A DNA stretch of 64,000 nt, taken from assembly GCF_003634615.1 (NCBI RefSeq), contig NZ_RBKX01000001.1:2728001-2792000 (forward strand), read 5' to 3'. Position 1 is the first letter of the stretch. Every line of letters begins with the position of its first letter. The notes beneath the pieces were generated by a model. It worked only from the letters and a program-made list of their open reading frames with translations. It had not been told where the DNA came from and did not search any database. Both the position numbers and the translations under genes were made by a program. Origin of the DNA: Flavobacterium sp. 102 (GTDB taxonomy: Bacteria > Bacteroidota > Bacteroidia > Flavobacteriales > Flavobacteriaceae). Of the stretch, positions 1-8,146 are shown in pieces.

Positions 1-1554
1 AGACATCCCTGCAATCAGGGTAAAATCATGCTTATTAAATGATTTTTTATAGGTTAGATAATTATCCCAATTCCACATATAATCATCGCTTTTGTACTGT
101 TGAAGTGTATTGTATTTTATTGGGTTATCTCCAAAACTATCTTCATAATCTTGCAATGTTTGTGTCGCATTTTGTGATAAATAAATATCGGCGTTTGATG
201 AAAAATTATAGCCTTTATTCAAAGTGTATGTTGCTCCAAAATTGGAAGTATATTTTAATTCCTTCAACAAAGCAATTTCCGCGGCTACAGAACCTGACAT
301 CACAATATTTTTACTTCTTTCATTGAAGTAAGTTAGTTGGGCTACCGGGTTGGCCACATTATTAAAACGATCATTTCCATTGATATCTATAAGTCCGGTG
401 GCAGGATTACGCAATGGTACGCCCCATCTTCCATTTGGAAAATACACCGGAACAATTGGAGATTGCTTGTAAGCATTAGTAAAAGCACTAACCGGTTTAG
501 GAGTATTGTTTGCTATAGCTAGATTAAAGTTTTGGGAAATCTTAAGTCTGTCGTCAAATATTTTGAATTCGTTTCTTGAATTGATATTGTTCCGTTCGTA
601 TTCTGTTCCTATTAGAATACCTTTTTCTTTATAATTTGTAGCCCCAAAATAGTAACTGGCATTTTCATTACCTCCTGAGAAAGAAACATAATTACTTATT
701 ACTTCACCTGTATTGGTAATTTCATCTAACCAATCTGTATTATAAGGTTGATCAAAACTATAATAGGTTGAAGAACCTGCTGCCACATTATTGTAATACG
801 CAAAGCGATACGAGTCGGCCATTTCAACTTTCTTTTGAATGAATTTTTGACCGTAATAAGAATCATAATTTACCCTTATTTTACCTTTTTTTCCTTTTTT
901 TGTAGTAACAATAACAGCTCCATTGGCAGCTTTTTGACCATATATGGCTAAGGAAGAAGCATCTTTTAAAATATCTATGGTAGCAATTTCATTTGGATTC
1001 AATCCGTTTAATCCGGTAGCTTCCACACCATCAATTAAATACAAAGGATCTCTACCGCCTAAAACTGTTCCCAAACCCCTAATGCGTATAGAAGGATTAG
1101 CACCTGGTTCATCATTAGTGACAATGTTAACACCGGCTGCTTTACCTTGTATAGCTTGAATAGCAGATTGTGAAGGTGTTTTAACTATATCAGTAGCCTT
1201 TATTTGTGCCACGGAACCGGTGATTGAACCCGATTTTTTAGTTCCGTAACCTATCACAACAACTTCTGTTAATAACTGGTTACTTTCTTTTAAAGTAATG
1301 ACCATATTTGACTGGGCATTTCGCGTAAGAGTTTCATAGCCTATCATAGAAAAAACTAATACATCGCCCGCTACAGCTTGGATGACAAAGTTGCCATCAT
1401 AATCAGTGGTGCTATTGATATTTTTGTCTTTTGCAATAATATTGACTCCCGGAAGTGGTAAGCCATTTTCATCAACTACTTTACCATTTAGTTCTTGAGC
1501 ATAAGAAAAACAACTAATCGTAAGCAATAAAAAATAAGATAGGAAAATTTTCAT
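1..1554 (-). CDS. SusC/RagA-family TonB-dependent outer-membrane receptor (N-terminal 518 residues, cut by window edge)
   Basis: Outer-membrane receptor that imports oligosaccharides or similar ligands, normally paired with a SusD lipoprotein. The reading frame is open from an ATG at 1554 to base 1, so the C-terminal barrel lies outside the window. Visible in order: a signal peptide (MKIFLSYFLLLTISCFSYAQ), a carboxypeptidase-regulatory-like domain starting ELNGKVVDENGLPLPGVN, a TonB-box-like stretch (TEVVVIGYGTKK), and the plug domain with the SusC signature DILKDASSLAIYGQKAANGA. The start of the barrel is rich in aromatic and Asn residues. The adjacent propeller/LuxR gene at 1804-4554 is the likely regulator. 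I saw no clear TAnnTTTG box upstream. The substrate cannot be read from this part. Confidence 0.93.
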   Translation of the reverse strand, partial: MKIFLSYFLLLTISCFSYAQELNGKVVDENGLPLPGVNIIAKDKNINSTTDYDGNFVIQAVAGDVLVFSMIGYETLTRNAQSNMVITLKESNQLLTEVVVIGYGTKKSGSITGSVAQIKATDIVKTPSQSAIQAIQGKAAGVNIVTNDEPGANPSIRIRGLGTVLGGRDPLYLIDGVEATGLNGLNPNEIATIDILKDASSLAIYGQKAANGAVIVTTKKGKKGKIRVNYDSYYGQKFIQKKVEMADSYRFAYYNNVAAGSSTYYSFDQPYNTDWLDEITNTGEVISNYVSFSGGNENASYYFGATNYKEKGILIGTEYERNNINSRNEFKIFDDRLKISQNFNLAIANNTPKPVSAFTNAYKQSPIVPVYFPNGRWGVPLRNPATGLIDINGNDRFNNVANPVAQLTYFNERSKNIVMSGSVAAEIALLKELKYTSNFGATYTLNKGYNFSSNADIYLSQNATQTLQDYEDSFGDNPIKYNTLQQYKSDDYMWNWDNYLTYKKSFNKHDFTLIAGMS

Positions 1555-1704
1555 TTGAGTAATGTGATTTTGTTTTAGCTAATGTACTAAACTAAAACGT
1601 TATAGTAACGCGATTACACTTACTACATTACCACATCATTTTCAGAAATAAAAAAAATAATAAATTGACTTACAGCTATTTAAAATCAATTTATATGACA
1701 AAAA

Positions 1705-1745
1705 ACTCATCGGCAGTTATTGGAAATGATGAGTAATTGATGAGT
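1705..1745. repeat. Inverted repeat ACTCATC/GATGAGT between susC and its regulator gene
   Basis: ACTCATC (1705-1711) is mirrored by GATGAGT (1728-1734), and GATGAGT occurs again at 1739-1745. It lies about 150 bp upstream of the SusC start in the gap shared with the 3' end of the regulator gene. It could be an operator for the regulator or part of a terminator; there is no T-run, so I favour an operator, weakly. Confidence 0.3.
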
Positions 1746-1803
1746 TAATAATTAATAAAATACTAAGAATAAAATTATAGTATTGACAATAAAAAGTCAA
1801 AAA

Positions 1804-4554
1804 TTATGAGTTAATCATAATTTTTGACAAACTGTCATCTGAAGTTAATCCTAGCTTTTTTCTTAATCGGTAGCGATGCAGTTCAACTCCTCTAAATGAA
1901 ATATTCATTAACGGAGCTATTTCTTTAGAAGAAAGATTCATTTTTAAGTAAATACAAAGCTTAATATCCTTAGAAGTTAAGACCGGATATTTTTTTGATA
2001 AACGCTGTACAAATTCTTCGTTACTTTGAAGCAAATTCTTTTCAAAACTCTCCCATTCATTTTTATTAATGGCATTTATTTTAATCGCTTTTTTGATACT
2101 GCTTTTTAAATTGCCTAAATCATTCTCAGATTCTAAAGCCTTTTGAATACTTTCTATCATTTCGGATTGTTTCGCAATAGATAATGATTTTCCGGCTACT
2201 TCAGAAGCTTTTGCCTGGATTTGAACTTCCAATATGTGTTTTTCATATTCTTGAGACTTCAATTTGTTTTGGGCATCCATCTCTAGTTTTAGAATTTCTT
2301 TCTGGTGTTTAAGTTCTTCTTCTTTTAGTTTTAATTTCTCTATGTATCTTATTTTATTCCACTTATAGTACAAATAAAATGCCGCAAAAATAATCGCTGC
2401 ATAAATCAAAATCATCCAAAACGAGAAATACCAAGGCATGGCAACGCTAAAGTTAAACGAGGCCAACTCTTTGTAATTATCTCCATCATTATAATAAATG
2501 GCAACGTCATGACTTCCACTGGAGAGGTTGTTTAATACAATATTGGAATCTTTAAGAGGAAAATACCTTTTACCATCATCTAGTGTATAAAACAATTCTT
2601 GTTTGTTGTAACCGTAATATTCCGAAATAATATCTATACCAATTGATTTGTTGTACCCTATTGTAGATGACTTTTCCACAAAAACTCCATCAACAAATGC
2701 TTCTAACTTAACGCTTTTGTCATTTGGTTTTGGTTTAGTCTTCTGTAATTTAAAAGCAAAAAAACCATCATCTAAATTCAATAAATATTCACCATTATTC
2801 TTAAATACTTTGGTATCCTGATTGATGATTTTACCTTCATAATATTTTTCCGGAATAAGATTCCAAACAAATTTATCGTTCACTCTATTAATTAAAAAAA
2901 GTGATTTGTCCTTTAAAACGATAAAGTTTTCGTCATCAATCGGAATGAGTTCCGATATATTTGAAAATGATTTATTGAAATAAACATTGATTTCTAAAGT
3001 ATCGGAAATCGCATTGTAAGCATACCATTTAGAATTAATGTAAAACAACACTTCATTATTAAAATTGACCATTTTAACACCATAATCGTTAAGAATTTTA
3101 TTTTTCTGAGTGATATTTTCAACCTTTTTTACAACATAATTTTCGTCAAAAAGGATTCTGTACAAACTTCTGTAATTGTCAACGGCCCAAAGTTCATTTG
3201 GCTTGTTCTGAATGATGTTTTTAATTGGCTTGGTCAGATTTGAAAAATATTTGAAAGTTTTAAAATCTGTCGGATTCTCATAAATAACAATGCCCGAATA
3301 ATTAGCCAGAAAAAAATTGTTGTGGTAATTGCTTTTCAAAAATTTCCATCCACCGCTGACTTCATTCGACTTTTGCAAAGTATTGTTTTCATAAATATAA
3401 GTTCCGTCGTTGTGACCAATAAGGTATTTGTTTTCAACTTGGAGTATATCCCAAACTTGTCCTTGAGATTGGGGCAATAAGGTCAAAATTTTATCCTGAT
3501 ACTTAAAAACTCCGTGATTAGAACCTAACAACAATCCGCCTTCTTTCAATGGTGCCAAAGTATAAACAGAGCCTAGAATTCCGGTGTTGTCAGAAAATAT
3601 CCGATAAGGCGAATTGATTTCAATGTGCGAAATTCCGTTATCTAAACCAAGCCACAAATCATTTTCTTTATCCAAACCAATACTTAAAATGGAATTGTTC
3701 TTCAAAGCATTTTTTCGGCAAACATTATTATAACTACTGTTGGTCAAATCTATAATGTAAACCCCTTGAAAAGCCGTTCCAATAATTAATTTGCTATTCG
3801 AAATTACCTTAGCCGTAATGATGATTTCCTTCTTTAGTAATTCGTTCAACGGATGCGACCATGGTTTTAAACCATTGCTGTCTTCAATGTAAACACCACT
3901 TTTTTGAGTAAAAAAGTACATTTTCCCACTGGCTTTATCAATGGCATGAATGATATTGTCTTCGAGTAAATTCCATTTCTCAATCTTTTTGAAATCGTTA
4001 TTCTCAAAAAGAAAAACACCATCTTTAACCGATGCTGCGTAGATTTTATTGTCAACCAAAAAACAATACGACACCTGAAAAGGAATCCTGATTTTTCTAA
4101 TCTTATTGTTCTCTAAAACATATAATTCATTAAAAGACTGAAAATATATCTTATTCTCATGTTTAAAAATCTTCCAAATCTCTTCATTGATTGATGAACC
4201 GGTAAAGTAATTTTTGTTTTTGGAAAGTGAAGTGTATTTTAGTATTCCTTTCTGTCTTTTCCAGTAACCAAATTCATTATAAGAACCTGAATAAATTTTA
4301 TTGCCATCCGAAAAAACAGATCTTATAATGGTTTTGTTGGGCAAACTGTATTTCTCCCAACGAACACCGTTGAAACGAAGCAAGTAATGATTATTGGCAA
4401 AATAGAAAGCATTATCATTGCCTTGTGTTACGCTCCAAACTTGGTTGTCGCCGTTGTAATTGCTTTTGGTAAAGTTTTCCACAAAAGGAAGCAACTCCTG
4501 CGCATGAGTAAATGAACAGAGTAGAAAAAAGAAAAAGGCGATTTTGTTTTTCAC
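1804..4554 (-). CDS. Membrane-spanning beta-propeller sensor with LuxR-type HTH (triple-tyrosine-motif regulator)
   Basis: One-component transmembrane regulator typical of Bacteroidota polysaccharide-use loci. After a signal peptide (MKNKIAFFFFLLCSFTHA) come roughly 600 residues of propeller repeats of the Reg_prop kind (phrases such as ENDLWLGLDNGISHIE). A Y_Y_Y-type domain follows (about 635-700), then one membrane helix (about 708-730), a long charged coiled coil, and a C-terminal LuxR-like HTH (LTSKDIKLCIYLKMNLSSKE...HRYRLRKKLGL). It has no kinase or receiver domain. I chose a GTG start at 4554 because the TATTTTTG promoter box at 4573-4580 covers the upstream TTG at 4575, and the GTG start gives a clean signal peptide. 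Position next to susC suggests it controls that locus; the ligand is unknown. Confidence 0.85.
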   Translation of the reverse strand: MKNKIAFFFFLLCSFTHAQELLPFVENFTKSNYNGDNQVWSVTQGNDNAFYFANNHYLLRFNGVRWEKYSLPNKTIIRSVFSDGNKIYSGSYNEFGYWKRQKGILKYTSLSKNKNYFTGSSINEEIWKIFKHENKIYFQSFNELYVLENNKIRKIRIPFQVSYCFLVDNKIYAASVKDGVFLFENNDFKKIEKWNLLEDNIIHAIDKASGKMYFFTQKSGVYIEDSNGLKPWSHPLNELLKKEIIITAKVISNSKLIIGTAFQGVYIIDLTNSSYNNVCRKNALKNNSILSIGLDKENDLWLGLDNGISHIEINSPYRIFSDNTGILGSVYTLAPLKEGGLLLGSNHGVFKYQDKILTLLPQSQGQVWDILQVENKYLIGHNDGTYIYENNTLQKSNEVSGGWKFLKSNYHNNFFLANYSGIVIYENPTDFKTFKYFSNLTKPIKNIIQNKPNELWAVDNYRSLYRILFDENYVVKKVENITQKNKILNDYGVKMVNFNNEVLFYINSKWYAYNAISDTLEINVYFNKSFSNISELIPIDDENFIVLKDKSLFLINRVNDKFVWNLIPEKYYEGKIINQDTKVFKNNGEYLLNLDDGFFAFKLQKTKPKPNDKSVKLEAFVDGVFVEKSSTIGYNKSIGIDIISEYYGYNKQELFYTLDDGKRYFPLKDSNIVLNNLSSGSHDVAIYYNDGDNYKELASFNFSVAMPWYFSFWMILIYAAIIFAAFYLYYKWNKIRYIEKLKLKEEELKHQKEILKLEMDAQNKLKSQEYEKHILEVQIQAKASEVAGKSLSIAKQSEMIESIQKALESENDLGNLKSSIKKAIKINAINKNEWESFEKNLLQSNEEFVQRLSKKYPVLTSKDIKLCIYLKMNLSSKEIAPLMNISFRGVELHRYRLRKKLGLTSDDSLSKIMINS

Positions 4555-4572
4555 TTTTGGTAGATTATTACC

Positions 4573-4580
4573 CAAAAATA
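4573..4580 (-). promoter_or_regulatory. Bacteroidota -7 box TATTTTTG for the propeller/LuxR gene
   Basis: Read on the minus strand, TATTTTTG matches TAnnTTTG and would start transcription about 12 nt before the GTG at 4554. It decides the start choice for the gene. Confidence 0.5.
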
Positions 4581-4613
4581 AAAAAACTTATGCCTTTTGA
4601 TACCAAGCCCGAA

Positions 4614-5816
4614 TTAATTTCCGTCAACGAAGTCTTTAAGGTAAGCAAATCGAGGTGTTAATTTGCCGTTTTCGGTGATTTTAGCGCGTTGCAAAATACC
4701 ATCTTTGTCTCCGTTAAAGAAAGCCGGAATCACGTGTTCCATAAACATTTCGCCAAAACCTTCGCTGGCATCTTTGGGCAATTCGCAAGGTAAATTATCT
4801 ACAGACATCACCATAATTGAACCCGGATGTGTAAAGGGAACTTCTTTATTTTCGAAAGGCAAATAACCAAAAAACGGTTCAGCAATCGTTGAAGCTTTGA
4901 TAGTACAGGCAATCGGTCCGTCAACATCACAAGAAATATCGGCAACAACTTTTATTTTGCAATCAGCCGCTTTGAGCATTTCTTGGGTTAAAATATCCGG
5001 TGCGTTATTCCCATGAAAATGTCCGGCCATAAAAATATCGGCTACTTTAGTAAAACGCTCAAAATTGGAGGTGTATTCTTGTGGATTTTTATAGAAATCG
5101 TTATTGTCCAATACTTTTCCGTCCAAACGTTTGTTATAATCTAAAACATCGATTTGGGTATAAACCGGCTGTGAGTATACTTTACTTAAAAAATCTTCAA
5201 CTGATACTTGTTTGATTTTTATCCCATCCAAAATTTCTTTGGCACCCATTCCCACTTTTCCGTGACCGGTTAAGACAATTTTGATATTGGGTAAGGTTTG
5301 TCTTTTTAAACGAACGATTAAATCATCTTTACCGGTTAGTATTTCTGCTTTGGGTAAAGTAAACAACTCATATTTAATTCCGAATGCTCTAAAACCATTA
5401 TAAGCACCAACAATACCGGCATAACGTCCGAAACCGATTAATCTTCTGTTATTGGCATCAACAATAGTTTCATGATCATAAAGCTCAATATTCTTGTCTA
5501 AAATAGCTTGTAGCAATTTTCGATTGTGTGCTTGCTTTTTAATCGTATGCGAAAAGAAAAAATACTTTTTATTCGGAATCAAATAATCAACCGGTATTTC
5601 CTTTACACCAAAGAATACATCGCAATCTGAAATATCATCTGAAACTTCAATGCCGTTCTTTTTATATTCCTCGTCATTAAAAACCCTGATGTCAGAGCTT
5701 TCTACTTTGACAATTGCTTCCGGATGCTCGGTCTTTAATCTCACCAATTCCTCAGGCGTAAATACAACTCTTCTATCAGGCGGATTTTTTCTCTCTTTAA
5801 TTATTCCGAATTTCAT
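4614..5816 (-). CDS. NAD(P)-dependent dehydrogenase of the AlaDH/PNT - lysine-oxoglutarate reductase (saccharopine dehydrogenase LOR) type
   Basis: Soluble 400-residue oxidoreductase. The N-terminal domain has the alanine-dehydrogenase/transhydrogenase pattern (GIIKERKNPPDRRVVFTPEE). The block YFFFSHTIKKQAHNRKLLQ followed by LYDHE and LIGFGRYAGIVGAYN resembles the lysine-ketoglutarate reductase half of eukaryotic AASS and yeast Lys1 more than true alanine dehydrogenases. A Rossmann fingerprint (VLTGHGKVGMGA) lies near residues 180-195. No saccharopine-oxidising second half is fused. It is transcribed alone from a strong promoter (5836-5865). Its substrate could be saccharopine, lysine or another amino acid; the sequence alone does not settle this. 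Confidence 0.75.
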   Translation of the reverse strand: MKFGIIKERKNPPDRRVVFTPEELVRLKTEHPEAIVKVESSDIRVFNDEEYKKNGIEVSDDISDCDVFFGVKEIPVDYLIPNKKYFFFSHTIKKQAHNRKLLQAILDKNIELYDHETIVDANNRRLIGFGRYAGIVGAYNGFRAFGIKYELFTLPKAEILTGKDDLIVRLKRQTLPNIKIVLTGHGKVGMGAKEILDGIKIKQVSVEDFLSKVYSQPVYTQIDVLDYNKRLDGKVLDNNDFYKNPQEYTSNFERFTKVADIFMAGHFHGNNAPDILTQEMLKAADCKIKVVADISCDVDGPIACTIKASTIAEPFFGYLPFENKEVPFTHPGSIMVMSVDNLPCELPKDASEGFGEMFMEHVIPAFFNGDKDGILQRAKITENGKLTPRFAYLKDFVDGN

Positions 5817-5835
5817 GCTCTCGATTTTTGTGCCT

Positions 5836-5865
5836 CAAAAGTAGTTGTAACGAAAACGTTTTCAA
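5836..5865 (-). promoter_or_regulatory. Promoter TTG-N19-TACTTTTG of the dehydrogenase gene
   Basis: On the minus strand a TTG (-33) and TACTTTTG (-7) are separated by 19 bp, the standard spacing for the Bacteroidota housekeeping sigma factor. The -7 box ends about 20 nt before the ATG at 5816. Confidence 0.7.
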
Positions 5866-5946
5866 AACTTTTTTGGAAAAATATAAATTGTGAAAAACCT
5901 GTTGAAAGCTTTGCAAAATATTAACTATCCACCTTACTTGAATAAT

Positions 5947-5954
5947 TATATTTG
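5947..5954 (+). promoter_or_regulatory. -7 box TATATTTG of the lipoprotein hydrolase gene
   Basis: TATATTTG fits TAnnTTTG and lies 20 nt upstream of the ATG at 5975. No TTG is seen at the expected -33 spacing. Confidence 0.5.
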
Positions 5955-5974
5955 TGATTCCATAAGTCTTAAAA

Positions 5975-7195
5975 ATGAAAATTAAAAAATCCCACTATAT
6001 ATTCCTTTTTTGTTCCTCTTTACTTATAACTGCTTTCTGTTTTGTTCCTACTTCCTGTTCAAAACAAGAAAAGACAGAAGAAAGTATTATTAAAATTAAC
6101 GAAAACGGAATTCCTGTAATGCAACCTTTGCTAGAAGAATTACCAAAACTTTCCAAAGCATTTCTTGAGGATAAAAAATATGGTGCTTCGCGTTTCTTTG
6201 AAAAAACTTGGTCTGAAAAGAATGACAACGTTAGTTTTTTGGTAGCCAAAAATGGCCAAATCATATATGAAAACTACATGGGTTATGCCAATAAGCGAAC
6301 GGATGAAAAAATAACCAAAGACACACCATTGCATATCGCTTCGGTAAGTAAGGTCTTGACTGCAACCGCTATTTTGATGTTGATTGATGCCAAAAAAATT
6401 AAACTCGACCAAAAAGCGGCTACTTTAATTGAGGGTTTTCCTTATCCTGATGTGACGATTCAAACGCTTTTAAACCACAGAAGCGGTATGAAAAATTATG
6501 CTTATTTCACTTATGAAAATAACAATTGGGATAAGAAAAAAATCCTAACCAATGAAGATATAGTCAAAGTAATGGTCGAAAAAGAAATCCCTTTAGAAAC
6601 CAAAACCGATACTCGTTTTAGCTATTGTAATACTAATTATGCCATGTTGGCACTAATCATTGAAAAAGCAACCGGATTGAAATATCCAGAAGCCATGAAA
6701 GAAATGATTTTCACACCATTAGGCATGACCAATACTTTTGTTTGTGATTTCGAAAAGGACAGAGAAATCATCGTTCCTTCCTACAAAGGCAATAATATGG
6801 AAATCGGAACCGATTATTTAGACGGAATTTATGGTGATAAAAACATTTACTCAACACCAAGGGACATATTGAAGTTTGATACCGCGCGCTTCGCACCTTT
6901 TTTCCTCAATGCTGATTTATTAAAAAAGGTTTATAAAGGTTACAGCTATGAAAGTAAAGGTTTAAGAAATTATGGGCTAGGAATTAGAATGGTTGAATAT
7001 GAAAAAGGGGAACCGTTCTATTTTCACAATGGCTGGTGGCACGGTAACACGTCTTCTTTTATCAATTTAAGAAAAGAAAAAGTAACCATCATCACACTTT
7101 CCAATAAGTTTACCAAAAAAACATATCAATCTAAAAAATTGGCCGCACTTTTTGGTGATTATCCATTTAAATTGAATGATGATAATGACGAATAA
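5975..7195 (+). CDS. Lipoprotein serine hydrolase of the class C beta-lactamase/DD-peptidase fold
   Basis: Envelope-anchored penicillin-binding-protein-like hydrolase of 406 residues. The signal peptide ends in a lipobox with Cys28 (FVPTSC). The SxxK motif is S123-V-S-K126 (HIASVSKVL), the YxN motif is Y217-C-N219, and the third motif is H351-N-G instead of KTG, as in many esterase or peptidase relatives of AmpC. The segment GMTNTFVCDF and the C-terminal FINLRKEKVTIITLSN are usual for the family. It stands alone between its own promoter and the tmRNA gene. True beta-lactamase activity is unlikely given the HxG motif; the substrate is unknown. Confidence 0.85.
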   Translation: MKIKKSHYIFLFCSSLLITAFCFVPTSCSKQEKTEESIIKINENGIPVMQPLLEELPKLSKAFLEDKKYGASRFFEKTWSEKNDNVSFLVAKNGQIIYENYMGYANKRTDEKITKDTPLHIASVSKVLTATAILMLIDAKKIKLDQKAATLIEGFPYPDVTIQTLLNHRSGMKNYAYFTYENNNWDKKKILTNEDIVKVMVEKEIPLETKTDTRFSYCNTNYAMLALIIEKATGLKYPEAMKEMIFTPLGMTNTFVCDFEKDREIIVPSYKGNNMEIGTDYLDGIYGDKNIYSTPRDILKFDTARFAPFFLNADLLKKVYKGYSYESKGLRNYGLGIRMVEYEKGEPFYFHNGWWHGNTSSFINLRKEKVTIITLSNKFTKKTYQSKKLAALFGDYPFKLNDDNDE

Positions 7196-7200
7196 TTAAC

Positions 7201-7208
7201 TACTTTTG
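7201..7208 (+). promoter_or_regulatory. -7 box TACTTTTG upstream of tmRNA
   Basis: TACTTTTG matches TAnnTTTG about 32 nt before the mature tmRNA 5' end, leaving a short leader to be trimmed, as expected for tmRNA processing. Confidence 0.55.
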
Positions 7209-7240
7209 TGGTCTGATTTTTGCTAATCAGAATAAAAACT

Positions 7241-7637
7241 GGGGTCGACTGGTTTTGACAGCAAGTCGAATTGAACGGTAAGCACGTCGAGCATGGTACC
7301 TTTTGCTCGTAAATCCAAGGGTATAAACACATAAACGGCGAAAATAACTACGCTTTAGCTGCATAATCTGAATTAAAGTAAGATTTGCCAAGTCTCGATA
7401 AGATCGAGAAGCTGGATTCTCCTCAGAAGCCTTGGTTTATGGCGTCTGGCTCAGGGGAACCGTAAATGTAAACCTAGGAAAGGTAATGTTCTGAATCCTT
7501 TCTGACACTGATAGAGCTAAGCATTAGGCCGCTGTCTTTGGCATAGCCTACTGTCGAAAACCCAATCAAAGACTAAACGTGTAGAAAGCTCTTTAGTTGC
7601 TTGTTTGGACCCGAGTTCGATTCTCGGCGACTCCACA
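7241..7637 (+). ncRNA. ssrA: tmRNA (transfer-messenger RNA, trans-translation)
   Basis: Rescues stalled ribosomes and tags their products for degradation. The 5' end GGGGTCGACTGGTTTTGACA is a tmRNA hallmark. GGGGTCG pairs with CGACTCC at 7628-7634 to close the acceptor stem, and a T-arm (CCGAG-TTCGATT-CTCGG) sits directly before it. The tag reading frame runs 7337-7366 and encodes GENNYALAA followed by TAA, the tag usual in Flavobacteria. The exact 3' end is uncertain because the bases after the discriminator read CACCA rather than CCA. Confidence 0.96.
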
Positions 7638-7649
7638 CCAAGCGCGGTT

Positions 7650-7794
7650 TAGCGTATTAAAATGGAAAAATCAGACAAGTTCGCTTGATCTGATTTTTCC
7701 ATTTTTAATACGGCGGTCTTGAAAAGACCGAAAATTGCATTTGCAATTTTGGAATAACAGAGTTGGGCTAAGCCACTCTCCCCGACTCCACAAA
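7650..7794 (+). repeat. Hairpin cluster in the tmRNA trailer ending in a second copy of the tmRNA 3' tip
   Basis: Four successive hairpins follow the tmRNA. The first is very long (about 7651-7714, TATTAAAATGGAAAAATCAG paired with its near-perfect complement around CAAG-TTCG-CTTG). Next come GGTCTT-GAAA-AGACC, AAAATTGCA-TT-TGCAATTTT, and AGAGT..GGCT/AAGCC.ACTCT. The cluster ends in CGACTCCACA (7785-7794), identical to the tmRNA end at 7628-7637. The 10-bp direct repeat 157 bp apart resembles the scar of an element inserted at ssrA, but it could also be a processing signal. Confidence 0.6.
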
Positions 7795-7822
7795 AACGCT
7801 TGAATTGATTGAGGCGTTTTTT
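7792..7822 (+). terminator. Rho-independent terminator of the tmRNA unit
   Basis: AAAACGC and GCGTTTT form a stem around a 14-nt loop followed by a T-rich run, placed just after the second CGACTCCACA. Confidence 0.6.
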
Positions 7823-7852
7823 ATTTTACTACGTCAGTTCGCTTCGCTCGGG

Positions 7853-8017
7853 TTAGGAGCAGACCTTTTTTGCTTCTCTTCACTTGTCTTCCCGCTATCG
7901 TTACAATCTTTTTATTGTTTTGTCACCCTTAACTTGTTGAAGGACTTTCCCAAAAAACAATAAAAAGGATTTCCACTCCTATCGGGGCTAAAAAACACTT
8001 TCCGATTTCTATCATAT
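7853..8017 (+). repeat. Dispersed structured repeat, copy A (GGAGC...CCCGCTATC...GGGGCTAAAA)
   Basis: Starts TTAGGAGCAGA, continues with CCCGCTATCG, then a long stem (ATCTTTTTATTGTTTTG against CAAAAAACAATAAAAAGGAT), and closes with ACTCCTATCGGGGCTAAAAA and CTATCATA. The same order of conserved blocks recurs at 13601-13704 and, inverted, at 21203-21307. It holds no gene. The rest of the 7.8-8.15 kb gap has no other feature I can support. Confidence 0.75.
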
Positions 8018-8146
8018 AATTAGTCTAAAACAGTACAAAAAAACAAGTTATAGTTTTTATTGTAACTCAAAAATGTTACATCTCTCCTACTCATACTAAA
8101 TGTTTTTAAGTAAAATTGTATAGATTTACCTAACAAAACTTTTTTT

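Noticed and set aside
5975..7195. Antibiotic-resistance beta-lactamase
   Set aside because: The third active-site motif is HxG instead of KTG and the protein is a lipoprotein of the broad esterase/peptidase branch; the same applies to the gene at 55182-56987.
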